The notes below the pieces were generated by a model. The model was not told the origin of the DNA, ran no database searches, and was given only the letters and a program-made list of their open reading frames with translations. Of a stretch of 11,583 nt of DNA, positions 1 to 5,867 are shown in pieces. The position numbers and the translations under genes were made by a program. The DNA comes from an uncultured Bacilli bacterium (GTDB lineage: Bacteria > Bacillota_I > Bacilli_A > RFN20 > CAG-826): contig CALVRY010000031.1 in assembly GCA_944358755.1 (NCBI GenBank), forward strand, positions 1-11,583. The letters run 5' to 3'. Within the stretch, counting starts at the first letter, position 1, and each line of letters begins with the position of its first letter.

Positions 1-965
1 TTCTTGAAGCCGAACTTGATAAAGGTGAAGGTCCTAAAGCTACACTTTTAGTCCAAAATGGTACTTTATATAATGGTGATTATGTCGTTGTTGGTACAGC
101 TTATGGAAAAGTAAGAAGAATGACCAATGAATTTAAACAAGTAATTAAAGAAGTTGGTCCAGGCACGCCATGTAGTGTTATTGGTTTAAGCGAAGTACCT
201 CTTGCTGGCGATAGATTTATGGCTTTCCCAACAGAAAAACAAGCTAAAGATATTGCTGAAAAGAGAAAACTTAAAAAAGTTCAAGAAGAAAGAGCAGCAA
301 GTAATGGTGTTTCCTCCCTTGATGATTTATATTCAAAAATCAGTGAAGGACAACTCGCTCAAATTAATATTGTTTTAAAAACCGATTCAACTGGTAGTGC
401 TGAAGCTGTAAAAGGCGCTCTTGAAAAATTAAATAACGAACAAGTTAAAGTTAATATTATTAGAGCGGCAGCTGGTGCTATTACCGAAAGTGATATTTTA
501 CTTGCAAGTGCTTCTGATGCAATCATTTATGGTTTTAATGTTAGACCAAGTGCGATGATTAGAAAGAAAGCGGAGGAAGAAAAAGTTGAAATTAGATTAC
601 ATCGTATTATCTATGCTTTAACTGAAGAAATGGAAGATGCCATCAAAGGTAAGACTAAGAAAGAAGAAGTTGAAGCAGTCATTGGACAAGTTGAAGTTCC
701 TCATGTCTTCAAAATTTCTAAAGTTGGTGAAATTGCAGGTTGCATGGTCACTGATGGTTCCATCAAAATGAACGCTAAATGTCGTGTTTTAAGAGATGGC
801 GCAATTGTTTATGAAGGTCAAATTGATTCTCTTAAGAGATTTAAAGATGATGCTAAAGAAGTTAAACAAGGTTATGAATGCGGTCTTAAAGTTGCTAACT
901 TCAATGATGTCCATGAAGGTGACATTATTGAATGCTACGAAATGAAGGAAGTTGAAAATGCCTAA
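1..965 (+). CDS. infB: Translation initiation factor IF-2, C-terminal part (5' end outside window)
   Basis: IF2 is the GTPase that brings initiator fMet-tRNA to the 30S subunit and promotes subunit joining. The reading frame is open from base 3, so the gene begins upstream and the N-terminal region and G domain are not in view. The first visible residues (GPKATLLVQNGTLYNGDYVV, then GTAYGKVR) match the beta-barrel domain II of IF2. Next come domain III (QINIVLKTDSTGSAEAVKGA, then AITESDILLASASDAI and GFNVRP) and domain IV, which binds fMet-tRNA (AGCMVTDGSIK, RDGAIVYEG, SLKRFKDD, KQGYECG). The frame stops with TAA at 963-965, inside the start of rbfA, so the two genes are probably translationally coupled. 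The infB-rbfA order is the classical one. Identification is secure; only the extent upstream is unknown. Confidence 0.97.
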   Translation, partial: LEAELDKGEGPKATLLVQNGTLYNGDYVVVGTAYGKVRRMTNEFKQVIKEVGPGTPCSVIGLSEVPLAGDRFMAFPTEKQAKDIAEKRKLKKVQEERAASNGVSSLDDLYSKISEGQLAQINIVLKTDSTGSAEAVKGALEKLNNEQVKVNIIRAAAGAITESDILLASASDAIIYGFNVRPSAMIRKKAEEEKVEIRLHRIIYALTEEMEDAIKGKTKKEEVEAVIGQVEVPHVFKISKVGEIAGCMVTDGSIKMNAKCRVLRDGAIVYEGQIDSLKRFKDDAKEVKQGYECGLKVANFNDVHEGDIIECYEMKEVENA

Positions 966-1335
966 AAATACGAAAGATGTTGAAAAAATTAAGAGTTTAA
1001 TCGCAAGAAACGTCAAAGACATTGTTTCTCAAGAAATTACAAATGAGAATCTTGGTTTTATGACAATTACTAACGTTGAAGTTAGTAGCGATCACTCTTA
1101 TTGCAAAATCTATGTATCGTTTTTAAATAATGCTAAACATAGTCTTGAAACATTGAATCGTGCAAAAGGATATGTAAGAAGTGCCCTTGCTAAAAGAGTT
1201 AATTTTAGAAGAGTACCTGAAATTTCATTTGTTTTAGATGATACTTTTGAAAAGCAAGCAAGATTTGAAGCTCTTTTAAATAAAGATAAAAAAGAGATTG
1301 AATCTATTCACGAATTAGAAGAAAAACTTAAATAA
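958..1335 (+). CDS. rbfA: Ribosome-binding factor A (30S maturation)
   Basis: RbfA is a small KH-fold protein that binds the 30S subunit near the 5' helix of 16S rRNA during late maturation and cold adaptation. The 125-residue product has the family's usual length and landmarks: an N-terminal helix (EKIKSLIARNVKDIV), the strand LGFMTITNVEVSSD, YCKIYVSFL, and the conserved end RSALAKRVNFRRVPEISFVL followed by D. I chose ATG 958 because AAGGAAG at 945-951 lies six bases upstream. A TTG at 952 would add only two residues and would sit directly against that SD. The start overlaps the infB stop codon, pointing to translational coupling in an infB-rbfA operon. The 3' end overlaps the convergent TtcA-like gene by 8 bp, and transcription probably ends at the hairpin at 1369-1407. 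Confidence 0.95.
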   Translation: MPKNTKDVEKIKSLIARNVKDIVSQEITNENLGFMTITNVEVSSDHSYCKIYVSFLNNAKHSLETLNRAKGYVRSALAKRVNFRRVPEISFVLDDTFEKQARFEALLNKDKKEIESIHELEEKLK

Positions 1336-2482
1336 GATTCTCTTTTTTAAGAATTTGATCGAGGTTACGAGGGTTCATATCAAGACGATATGAACCTCTT
1401 TCTTTTTGTGAAAAATGCATCTTTTTGAATTCTTTTATGTATTTATTTTGTTTTACATTAAAGGAAATTGGATTAATTTTTTCTGATATTTCTTTATATA
1501 AAGCAAAGACAAAAGGAATTAAATATCGGTTTTCTTTTATCCAAATTTTTTCGATAAAATAAGCTCTATCTTGATTTGATAAAAGTAAGATACCAATTAG
1601 TTCGTTATCCTTAAAAAGATGATAATGGATTGATTTTTTTGATATTTCATTTTCAACTTTTATATATTGATTTTCATCTAAAACCCCGCAAAACTCAGTT
1701 ATTTTTTTAAAATAAATGTTATTATTAAGCACTTTATGTTCTTCATGAAGATAAAAAATATTGAATTGCTCCTCATTTGTTAACATCGTTAAAAAATTAT
1801 CATAGCTTGATGGAAAATTTTTATTTAAGTCTAAAATAATCTTTTTTATATCTTCTCTTTTGGTCTTTTTGTCATTCGGACAATTGCTTTTAAAAATAGG
1901 GATATTTCTTTCTTTTATTAAGCGAATGATTTCTTTTTCATCAACGTAAATGAAAGGACGAATGAATGTAATTCCTTCATTTTCTAGAAACATTTTTGGT
2001 TCAAAAGTAGCGATTCTTCCGCCATATAATTCATTTAAAAATAAAGTTTCGATTGCATCTGTTTTGTGATGAGCAAAAGACACTTTATTGCAACCGAGCT
2101 CTTTTGCTTTTTTATTGATAATCGCTTTTTTCATTCTTGAGCAGATTGAACAAGGTAAAATTTTTTTGTTTTGTAATTTTTGCTGTTCTTTTAAGATTTC
2201 ATACACTGTTTTTCCATCAGCAATTACAAGTTTTAAGCCAAAAGAGTCAACAAATTCTTGCATTAAAGTAGAATCATAATTTGGAAAACCTAAATCTATA
2301 TTTATTGGTACAATTTCAAAATTTATTTTTGAAAATCTTTTATATAAAACTAAAGAATATAAAAGTGCCATCGAATCTTTTCCACCACTAATTCCGATAG
2401 CGATTTTATCGTTCTCATTTATAAGGTTATAGTCATAATCGGCTTTTTTCATGCAAGCCAAAACAATTCGAATAGCATCCAT
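1328..2482 (-). CDS. TtcA-family PP-loop ATPase with unusual C-terminal extension (putative tRNA thiolase)
   Basis: The N-terminal ~220 residues match the TtcA family, whose characterised members thiolate cytidine 32 of tRNA using ATP and an iron-sulfur cluster. Visible are the PP-loop SGGKDS (32-37), the pair Cys111-x-x-Cys114 in PCSICSRMKKA, the HHKTD motif (138-142), and a third cysteine at 201 in NCPND. The three cysteines correspond to the TtcA cluster ligands. After about residue 240 comes some 140 residues that TtcA does not normally have. Residues 285-370 read like the later strands and helices of a GNAT acetyltransferase fold, but without the acetyl-CoA pyrophosphate loop (R-x-x-G-x-G/A); this is inference. 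The gene runs against rbfA (8-bp overlap) and is divergent from ribF. ATG 2482 has no SD but follows a promoter by seven bases. Family assignment is firm; the exact tRNA substrate is not. Confidence 0.85.
   Translation of the reverse strand: MDAIRIVLACMKKADYDYNLINENDKIAIGISGGKDSMALLYSLVLYKRFSKINFEIVPINIDLGFPNYDSTLMQEFVDSFGLKLVIADGKTVYEILKEQQKLQNKKILPCSICSRMKKAIINKKAKELGCNKVSFAHHKTDAIETLFLNELYGGRIATFEPKMFLENEGITFIRPFIYVDEKEIIRLIKERNIPIFKSNCPNDKKTKREDIKKIILDLNKNFPSSYDNFLTMLTNEEQFNIFYLHEEHKVLNNNIYFKKITEFCGVLDENQYIKVENEISKKSIHYHLFKDNELIGILLLSNQDRAYFIEKIWIKENRYLIPFVFALYKEISEKINPISFNVKQNKYIKEFKKMHFSQKERGSYRLDMNPRNLDQILKKENLI
1369..1407 (+). terminator. Intrinsic terminator of the infB-rbfA operon, inside the convergent gene
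   Basis: The left arm ending at 1381 (GGTTCATATC, 1372-1381) pairs perfectly over ten bases with GATATGAACC (1387-1396) around a five-base loop AAGAC. A GA/TC extension is possible with one bulged G. TTTCTTTTT follows at 1399-1407. This is a textbook rho-independent terminator for plus-strand transcription, 34 bases past the rbfA stop. The same bases encode part of the C-terminus (around Gly363-Arg372) of the minus-strand TtcA-like protein. Confidence 0.85.
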
Positions 2483-2489
2483 GTTTAGA

Positions 2490-2518
2490 ATTATATATGT
2501 TTAATTTTTCTTTGAAAA
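2490..2518 (-). promoter_or_regulatory. Promoter of the TtcA-like gene, giving a leaderless mRNA
   Basis: Read on the minus strand, TTTTCA (2518-2513, four of six bases to the -35 consensus) is followed after 17 bases by a perfect TATAAT (2495-2490). Only seven bases separate the -10 box from the ATG at 2482, so transcription should begin at or within a base or so of the start codon. No SD sequence lies upstream of the ATG. Confidence 0.6.
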
Positions 2519-2573
2519 TAAATTTAAAAGTTTCATTTGCAACAAAGCAAGCAAAAAATAAGAAACAAAATTT

Positions 2574-2589
2574 CAAAAATGCATTTTTG
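2574..2589. repeat. Perfect 16-bp palindrome in the divergent intergenic region
   Basis: CAAAAATGCATTTTTG is identical to its reverse complement over all 16 bases. It lies three bases upstream of the proposed ribF -35 region and about 55 bp from the opposing -35 box, so it could be an operator acting on either promoter. It falls in AT-rich DNA with A and T runs, so chance remains possible. Confidence 0.4.
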
Positions 2590-2591
2590 GA

Positions 2592-2620
2592 TTTAATTTA
2601 AAAATTCTTATGCTTATAAT
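2592..2620 (+). promoter_or_regulatory. Promoter of ribF, giving a leaderless mRNA
   Basis: A perfect TATAAT lies at 2615-2620. At 17 bases upstream is a weak -35 match, TTTAAT (2592-2597, three of six). The ribF ATG at 2628 follows the -10 box after exactly seven bases, matching the spacing of the divergent promoter. There is no SD, and no FMN riboswitch-like sequence fits in such a short leader. Confidence 0.55.
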
Positions 2621-2627
2621 ATTTTTC

Positions 2628-3533
2628 ATGGAAGTTATTTATTTAAAAGATTTTTCAGATATTAAGCAAGGAATTTCTGACTTAGGTCTTGTTCTCGGTT
2701 TTTTTGATGGTGTACATATTGGACATATGCAATTAATTAATTATGCTAGACAAAATACTAAAAAAGGTTCTCTCGGGGTATTTACATTTGATAAGCCTTT
2801 AAAAAGTATTGAAGGTTGTCTCATGAATAATGACGATAAAATTGAAGCAATGAGAAAACTTGATGTTGACTATCTTTTTATTGTCGAATGTGATGATAAC
2901 TTTAAGCAAATGAGCTATGTAAAATTTGTAGACACAGTTTTAAAAGCATTTAATCCAGCAAAAATATTCTGTGGACCAGACTTCAGATTTGGCTATGAAG
3001 CAAAAGGTGATGTAAAGTATCTTAAACAAAGATTTAGTCAAGTTTATGTATTAAGTTATGTAAACGATCATTGCGAAAATAAAATCTCAAGTTCAAGAAT
3101 TAAAGAATTAATTAAAGAAGGGAACGTAAAAGAAGCAACACGTTATCTTGGAAAACCTTATAAAATTTTTGGCGGGGTTGTTCATGGATTAGACAATGGC
3201 CATTTGATCGGTTATCCAACCGCAAATATTTTACCATCTACAAATTATGTTATTCCTGAAAATGGAGTTTACTTTACTAGAACCAAAATTAATGATGAAG
3301 TTTATAACTCAGTTACAAATATTGGAACACATCCAACAATTGAAAAATTAAACAAGCCAACTATTGAAACATATATTATTGGATATGATGGAAATATATA
3401 TGGCGAAAATATTTCTTTGTTTTTTTATGAAAAAGAAAGAGAAGAAGTTAAGTTTAATAACATCGACGAATTAAAAAAGAAAATTGCTGAAGATATTGAA
3501 AATTGCGAAAATTTCTTCAAATATAACTACTAA
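2628..3533 (+). CDS. ribF: Bifunctional riboflavin kinase / FAD synthetase
   Basis: The enzyme phosphorylates riboflavin to FMN and adenylylates FMN to FAD in the cytoplasm. The N-terminal nucleotidyltransferase (FAD synthetase) domain shows GFFDGVHIGH (24-33), CGPDFRFGYEAKGD and ISSSRI (153-158). The C-terminal flavokinase domain shows GGVVHG, GYPTANI (from 195), TNIGTHPTI and ETYIIGYDGNIYG. The usual arginine before the LG-x-PTAN motif reads histidine here (GHLIGYPTAN). At 301 residues it has the family's usual length. An ATG at 2610 is in frame, but it overlaps the -10 box and would add six non-conserved residues (MLIIFF), so I prefer 2628, where MEVIYL begins like other RibF proteins. ribF commonly lies between truB and rpsO in Bacillota; here the TtcA-like gene takes the truB place. 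Confidence 0.95.
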   Translation: MEVIYLKDFSDIKQGISDLGLVLGFFDGVHIGHMQLINYARQNTKKGSLGVFTFDKPLKSIEGCLMNNDDKIEAMRKLDVDYLFIVECDDNFKQMSYVKFVDTVLKAFNPAKIFCGPDFRFGYEAKGDVKYLKQRFSQVYVLSYVNDHCENKISSSRIKELIKEGNVKEATRYLGKPYKIFGGVVHGLDNGHLIGYPTANILPSTNYVIPENGVYFTRTKINDEVYNSVTNIGTHPTIEKLNKPTIETYIIGYDGNIYGENISLFFYEKEREEVKFNNIDELKKKIAEDIENCENFFKYNY

Positions 3534-3548
3534 AAAAGTGTACTTTTT
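3533..3548 (+). terminator. Weak possible hairpin at the end of ribF
   Basis: AAAAAG (3533-3538) can pair with CTTTTT (3543-3548) around TGTA, directly after the ribF stop. The stem is almost all A-T, and what follows is an A run rather than a T tract, so this is a poor intrinsic terminator. No better one was seen before rpsO. Confidence 0.25.
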
Positions 3549-3553
3549 AAAAA

Positions 3554-3627
3554 TTCCTAGGAAATTTTGAAAAAATAAAGTAAATTTGATCAAAAGTTCC
3601 GAAAATTTAACAATATTTCCAGGGAAA
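3554..3627. repeat. Two TTCC-NN-GGAA palindromes upstream of the rpsO promoter
   Basis: TTCCTAGGAA (3554-3563) and TTTCCAGGGAAA (3616-3627) share the form TTCC-NN-GGAA. Their cores start 63 bp apart, close to six helical turns. A further half-like TTCCGAAAA lies at 3597-3605. No gene is seen in the 132 bases between the ribF stop and the rpsO promoter. A protein-binding role is inference from symmetry and phasing only. Confidence 0.3.
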
Positions 3628-3665
3628 AATGAAAAAACCATAGTTTTACATATTTTAAAAAAATC

Positions 3666-3694
3666 TTGCTAAATATAACTTCATTTGGTATTTT
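3666..3694 (+). promoter_or_regulatory. Promoter of rpsO with extended -10
   Basis: TTGCTA (3666-3671, four of six) is followed after 17 bases by TATTTT (3689-3694). The -10 is preceded by TGG, forming an extended -10 (TG-n). Transcription should start near 3700-3702, immediately ahead of the long leader hairpin, giving a leader of about 75 bases. Confidence 0.55.
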
Positions 3695-3707
3695 ATTAAG
3701 GCTACAT

Positions 3708-3770
3708 TAAACCGTGTTTAGCGAATCTCCAACGCTTAACATAGTTTATTGCGAATATTAGGAAAGGAGA
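3708..3770 (+). promoter_or_regulatory. rpsO leader: long hairpin with loop complementary to the Shine-Dalgarno
   Basis: Bases 3708-3723 pair with 3733-3748: UAAAC/GUUUA at the base, a C·A mismatch, GUGUU with AACAU, a U·U mismatch, then AGCG/CGCU. Fourteen of sixteen positions pair. The nine-base loop AAUCUCCAA contains UCUCC (3726-3730), which is exactly complementary to GGAGA (3766-3770) in the SD AAAGGAG (3763-3769) of rpsO. Pairing of the two would form an H-type pseudoknot hiding or trapping the ribosome-binding site. In E. coli, S15 represses its own mRNA by stabilising a pseudoknot in the rpsO leader, and several bacterial groups have their own S15-binding leaders. That S15 is the ligand here is inference from position and architecture. 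Confidence 0.6.
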
Positions 3771-3776
3771 AAACTT

Positions 3777-4046
3777 ATGGCATTAGAAAAGAAAGTTAAA
3801 GCTGAAATTGTTAAAAAGTTTGGCGCTAATGAAAAAGATACAGGTTCTGTTCAAGTTCAAGTCGCTTTACTTACAAAAAGAATTCAAGAATTAACAGCTC
3901 ACTTAAAAAAGAATGACAAAGACCACACAGCAAGAAGAAGCTTACTTATTCTTGTCGGTCAAAGAAAATCTTTACTTGCTTACTTAGAAAGTGAAGACAG
4001 AGATGCTTATTTAAAACTTATTGCTGAACTCGGCTTAAGAAAATAA
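3777..4046 (+). CDS. rpsO: 30S ribosomal protein S15
   Basis: S15 binds the three-way junction of helices 20-22 in the central domain of 16S rRNA early in 30S assembly, nucleating S6/S18 binding, and forms an inter-subunit bridge. The product has exactly the usual 89 residues. It carries the diagnostic runs DTGSVQVQVALLTKRI, LTAHLK, the KDHTARRSLLILVGQR region and the C-terminal SLLAYLESEDRDAY. The start is set by AAAGGAG at 3763-3769, seven bases before the ATG, and is the strongest SD in the window. It has its own promoter and leader (3666-3770) and its own terminator (4072-4110), so it can be expressed apart from ribF and from the ABC genes that follow. pnp, its usual next neighbour, is displaced by over 5 kb. 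Confidence 0.97.
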   Translation: MALEKKVKAEIVKKFGANEKDTGSVQVQVALLTKRIQELTAHLKKNDKDHTARRSLLILVGQRKSLLAYLESEDRDAYLKLIAELGLRK

Positions 4047-4071
4047 GATAAACTAGGTGGTGAATTTATTT

Positions 4072-4110
4072 AAAGGAGACTTTATAATTAAAAAGTCTCC
4101 TTTTATTTTA
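4072..4110 (+). terminator. Strong intrinsic terminator after rpsO
   Basis: AAAGGAGACTTT (4072-4083) pairs perfectly over 12 bases with AAAGTCTCCTTT (4092-4103), with an eight-base loop ATAATTAA and the U-rich tail TTATTTTA. It lies 26 bases after the rpsO stop. The tail runs directly into the ATG at 4110 of the first ABC gene. The left arm contains an SD-like AAAGGAG and the loop edge holds a TATAAT (4083-4088), so the element may also influence initiation of the ABC gene. Confidence 0.88.
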
Positions 4111-5867
4111 TGGTAAGTTCGTACTCATTTATTAAATATTTTAAGAAAGAATTTATAATAGGGCCTACTTTTAAAATGCTCGAAGTAGCTTTTGAATTAA
4201 GTATGCCTTTTTTAATGTCATATATTATTGATGAAGGAATTGTGGCGGCTCAACAATATGGAAGCTATACGCAAATTATTGTTCCAGGAATCATTATTTT
4301 TGCTCTTGCGGTATTGGGCTTATGCTCAACTCTTGTGTGCCAACATTTTGCTTCAATCGCTAGTCAAGGCTTTGGAACAAGACTTAGAGATGCTCTTTAT
4401 ACCAAAATCATGAATATGTCGCTAAGAAACATTGAACTTATTGGCAAAGGAAACTTAAATACAGCATTAAGTAATGATGTTAATCGTTTACAAGTTTCGG
4501 TTGCGATGATGATTCGACTTGTTTTACGTGCGCCTGCTATTGTTATTGGATCTTTAATTTGTGCTTTTATTATTGATTGGCAAGTTGCCTTTATATTTTT
4601 AGGAGTAGTGCTTTTAATTTCATTAATATTATTTTTTATATTAAGATTCTCTTCAAAAAAAGTTATTACTGTTCAAAAAAAGGTTGATAACTTAGTTACT
4701 TTAACAAATGATTCTTTAAATGGAATGAGAGTTATTAAAGCTTTTAATAATGAAGATGTTGAAGTGAATAAATTTAAGGAAAAAACTAGTGATTATTATA
4801 ACGAAATGAAAAGTGTTAATTTCGTTAACGCTTTAACTAATCCATTAACTTTTCTTGTTATAAATATTGCGATTGTTCTTGTTATTTATTTTACTTCTGG
4901 TCAAATTTTAGATTCTTTAAATAGCGATTTAACAACAGGAGACTTAACAAGTTTAATTCAATATTTAAATCAATGTTTTATTGCTCTAATAGCAGTTAGC
5001 AATTTAGTTATTATTTTTACAAGAGCTTTTGCTAGTAAAAAACGTGTTGATTATTTATTAAATATTGAAGATGATTTAAAAAATAATCCAAGATTTGCGA
5101 GGTTTTCTGTTAAAAATGGCGAAAGTTTAATTAAATTTGATAATGTAAGTTTTAGATATAATGAAGGCGAAAACAATGTTGTAAAAAACTTAAATTTTGA
5201 AATTTTTAGTGGTGAAAAAGTTGGTATCATTGGAGGAACTGGAAGTGGTAAGTCCACCCTTATAAAACTTATCGATAGATTTTTTGATAGAAGTGCTGGC
5301 GAAATTTTATATAAGGGTCACGATATAAAAGACTATGATTTAAATGCTCTTCATGAAGAGATTAGCATCGCAAATCAAAAAGCGGTTTTATTTAAAGGGA
5401 CAATTAGATCCAATTTACTTGTCGGAAATCGAAATGCTACTGAAGAAGAAATGATTGAAGCTTTGAAAAAATCTTGTTCTTATGATTTTGTTAAAAAATT
5501 CCTAAATTTTTTAGATTATGAAATTGAGGAAGGTGGAAAAAATTTAAGTGGTGGACAAAGACAACGATTATCAATTGCTCGTGCCTTAGTTAAAAATTCT
5601 GAAACTTTGATTTTAGACGATTCAACAAGTGCCCTTGATTATTTGACTGAAAAAGAACTTAAACAAAATATTTTTGGAAACAAAGAACAAACAACAATTA
5701 TTATTGCTCAAAGAGTATCTAGTTTATTAAATTGTGACAAAATCATTGTTATGTATCATGGTGAAGTTGAAAATATTGGAACTCATGAAGAATTATTAAA
5801 GAAGAGCAAGGTTTATAAAGAGATTTTTATTTCTCAATATGGTGAAGATTATGAAAAAATCAAATAG
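4110..5867 (+). CDS. ABC exporter half-transporter, degenerate-site subunit of a heterodimer
   Basis: This is a 585-residue fused ABC exporter: a six-helix transmembrane domain (about residues 1-320) followed by a nucleotide-binding domain. The ATPase part shows Walker A GGTGSGKST (375-383), Q-loop Gln423 in NQKAVLFKGTIRSNL, signature LSGGQ (479-483) and Walker B LILDDSTSALD. The catalytic glutamate after Asp503 is Asp504, and the switch histidine is Gln534 (IIIAQRVSS). Both changes are typical of the subunit that supplies the non-hydrolysing site in heterodimeric exporters such as TM287/288 or BmrC/BmrD. The next gene has the complementary features, so the two form one transporter. Substrate is unknown; multidrug, peptide or lipid export are all possible. 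ATG 4110 directly follows the rpsO terminator, lacks an SD, and an in-frame stop at 4089 rules out a longer form. Confidence 0.9.
   Translation: MVSSYSFIKYFKKEFIIGPTFKMLEVAFELSMPFLMSYIIDEGIVAAQQYGSYTQIIVPGIIIFALAVLGLCSTLVCQHFASIASQGFGTRLRDALYTKIMNMSLRNIELIGKGNLNTALSNDVNRLQVSVAMMIRLVLRAPAIVIGSLICAFIIDWQVAFIFLGVVLLISLILFFILRFSSKKVITVQKKVDNLVTLTNDSLNGMRVIKAFNNEDVEVNKFKEKTSDYYNEMKSVNFVNALTNPLTFLVINIAIVLVIYFTSGQILDSLNSDLTTGDLTSLIQYLNQCFIALIAVSNLVIIFTRAFASKKRVDYLLNIEDDLKNNPRFARFSVKNGESLIKFDNVSFRYNEGENNVVKNLNFEIFSGEKVGIIGGTGSGKSTLIKLIDRFFDRSAGEILYKGHDIKDYDLNALHEEISIANQKAVLFKGTIRSNLLVGNRNATEEEMIEALKKSCSYDFVKKFLNFLDYEIEEGGKNLSGGQRQRLSIARALVKNSETLILDDSTSALDYLTEKELKQNIFGNKEQTTIIIAQRVSSLLNCDKIIVMYHGEVENIGTHEELLKKSKVYKEIFISQYGEDYEKIK

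Noticed and set aside
789..1022. 77-residue minus-strand open frame across the infB-rbfA junction
   Set aside because: Antisense to two conserved genes, Phe/Ile-rich off-frame translation, no initiation signal.
2610..2627. Upstream ATG that would extend RibF by six residues
   Set aside because: It overlaps the TATAAT box at 2615-2620, adds non-conserved residues, and has no SD; ATG 2628 fits the family and the promoter.
2483..2627. FMN riboswitch upstream of ribF
   Set aside because: The conserved riboswitch stretches are not seen and the predicted transcript has no leader to hold one.
5839..5850. Earlier in-frame ATG for the second ABC subunit
   Set aside because: No SD precedes it, while ATG 5851 has GGTGA five bases upstream and gives the typical MKK start.
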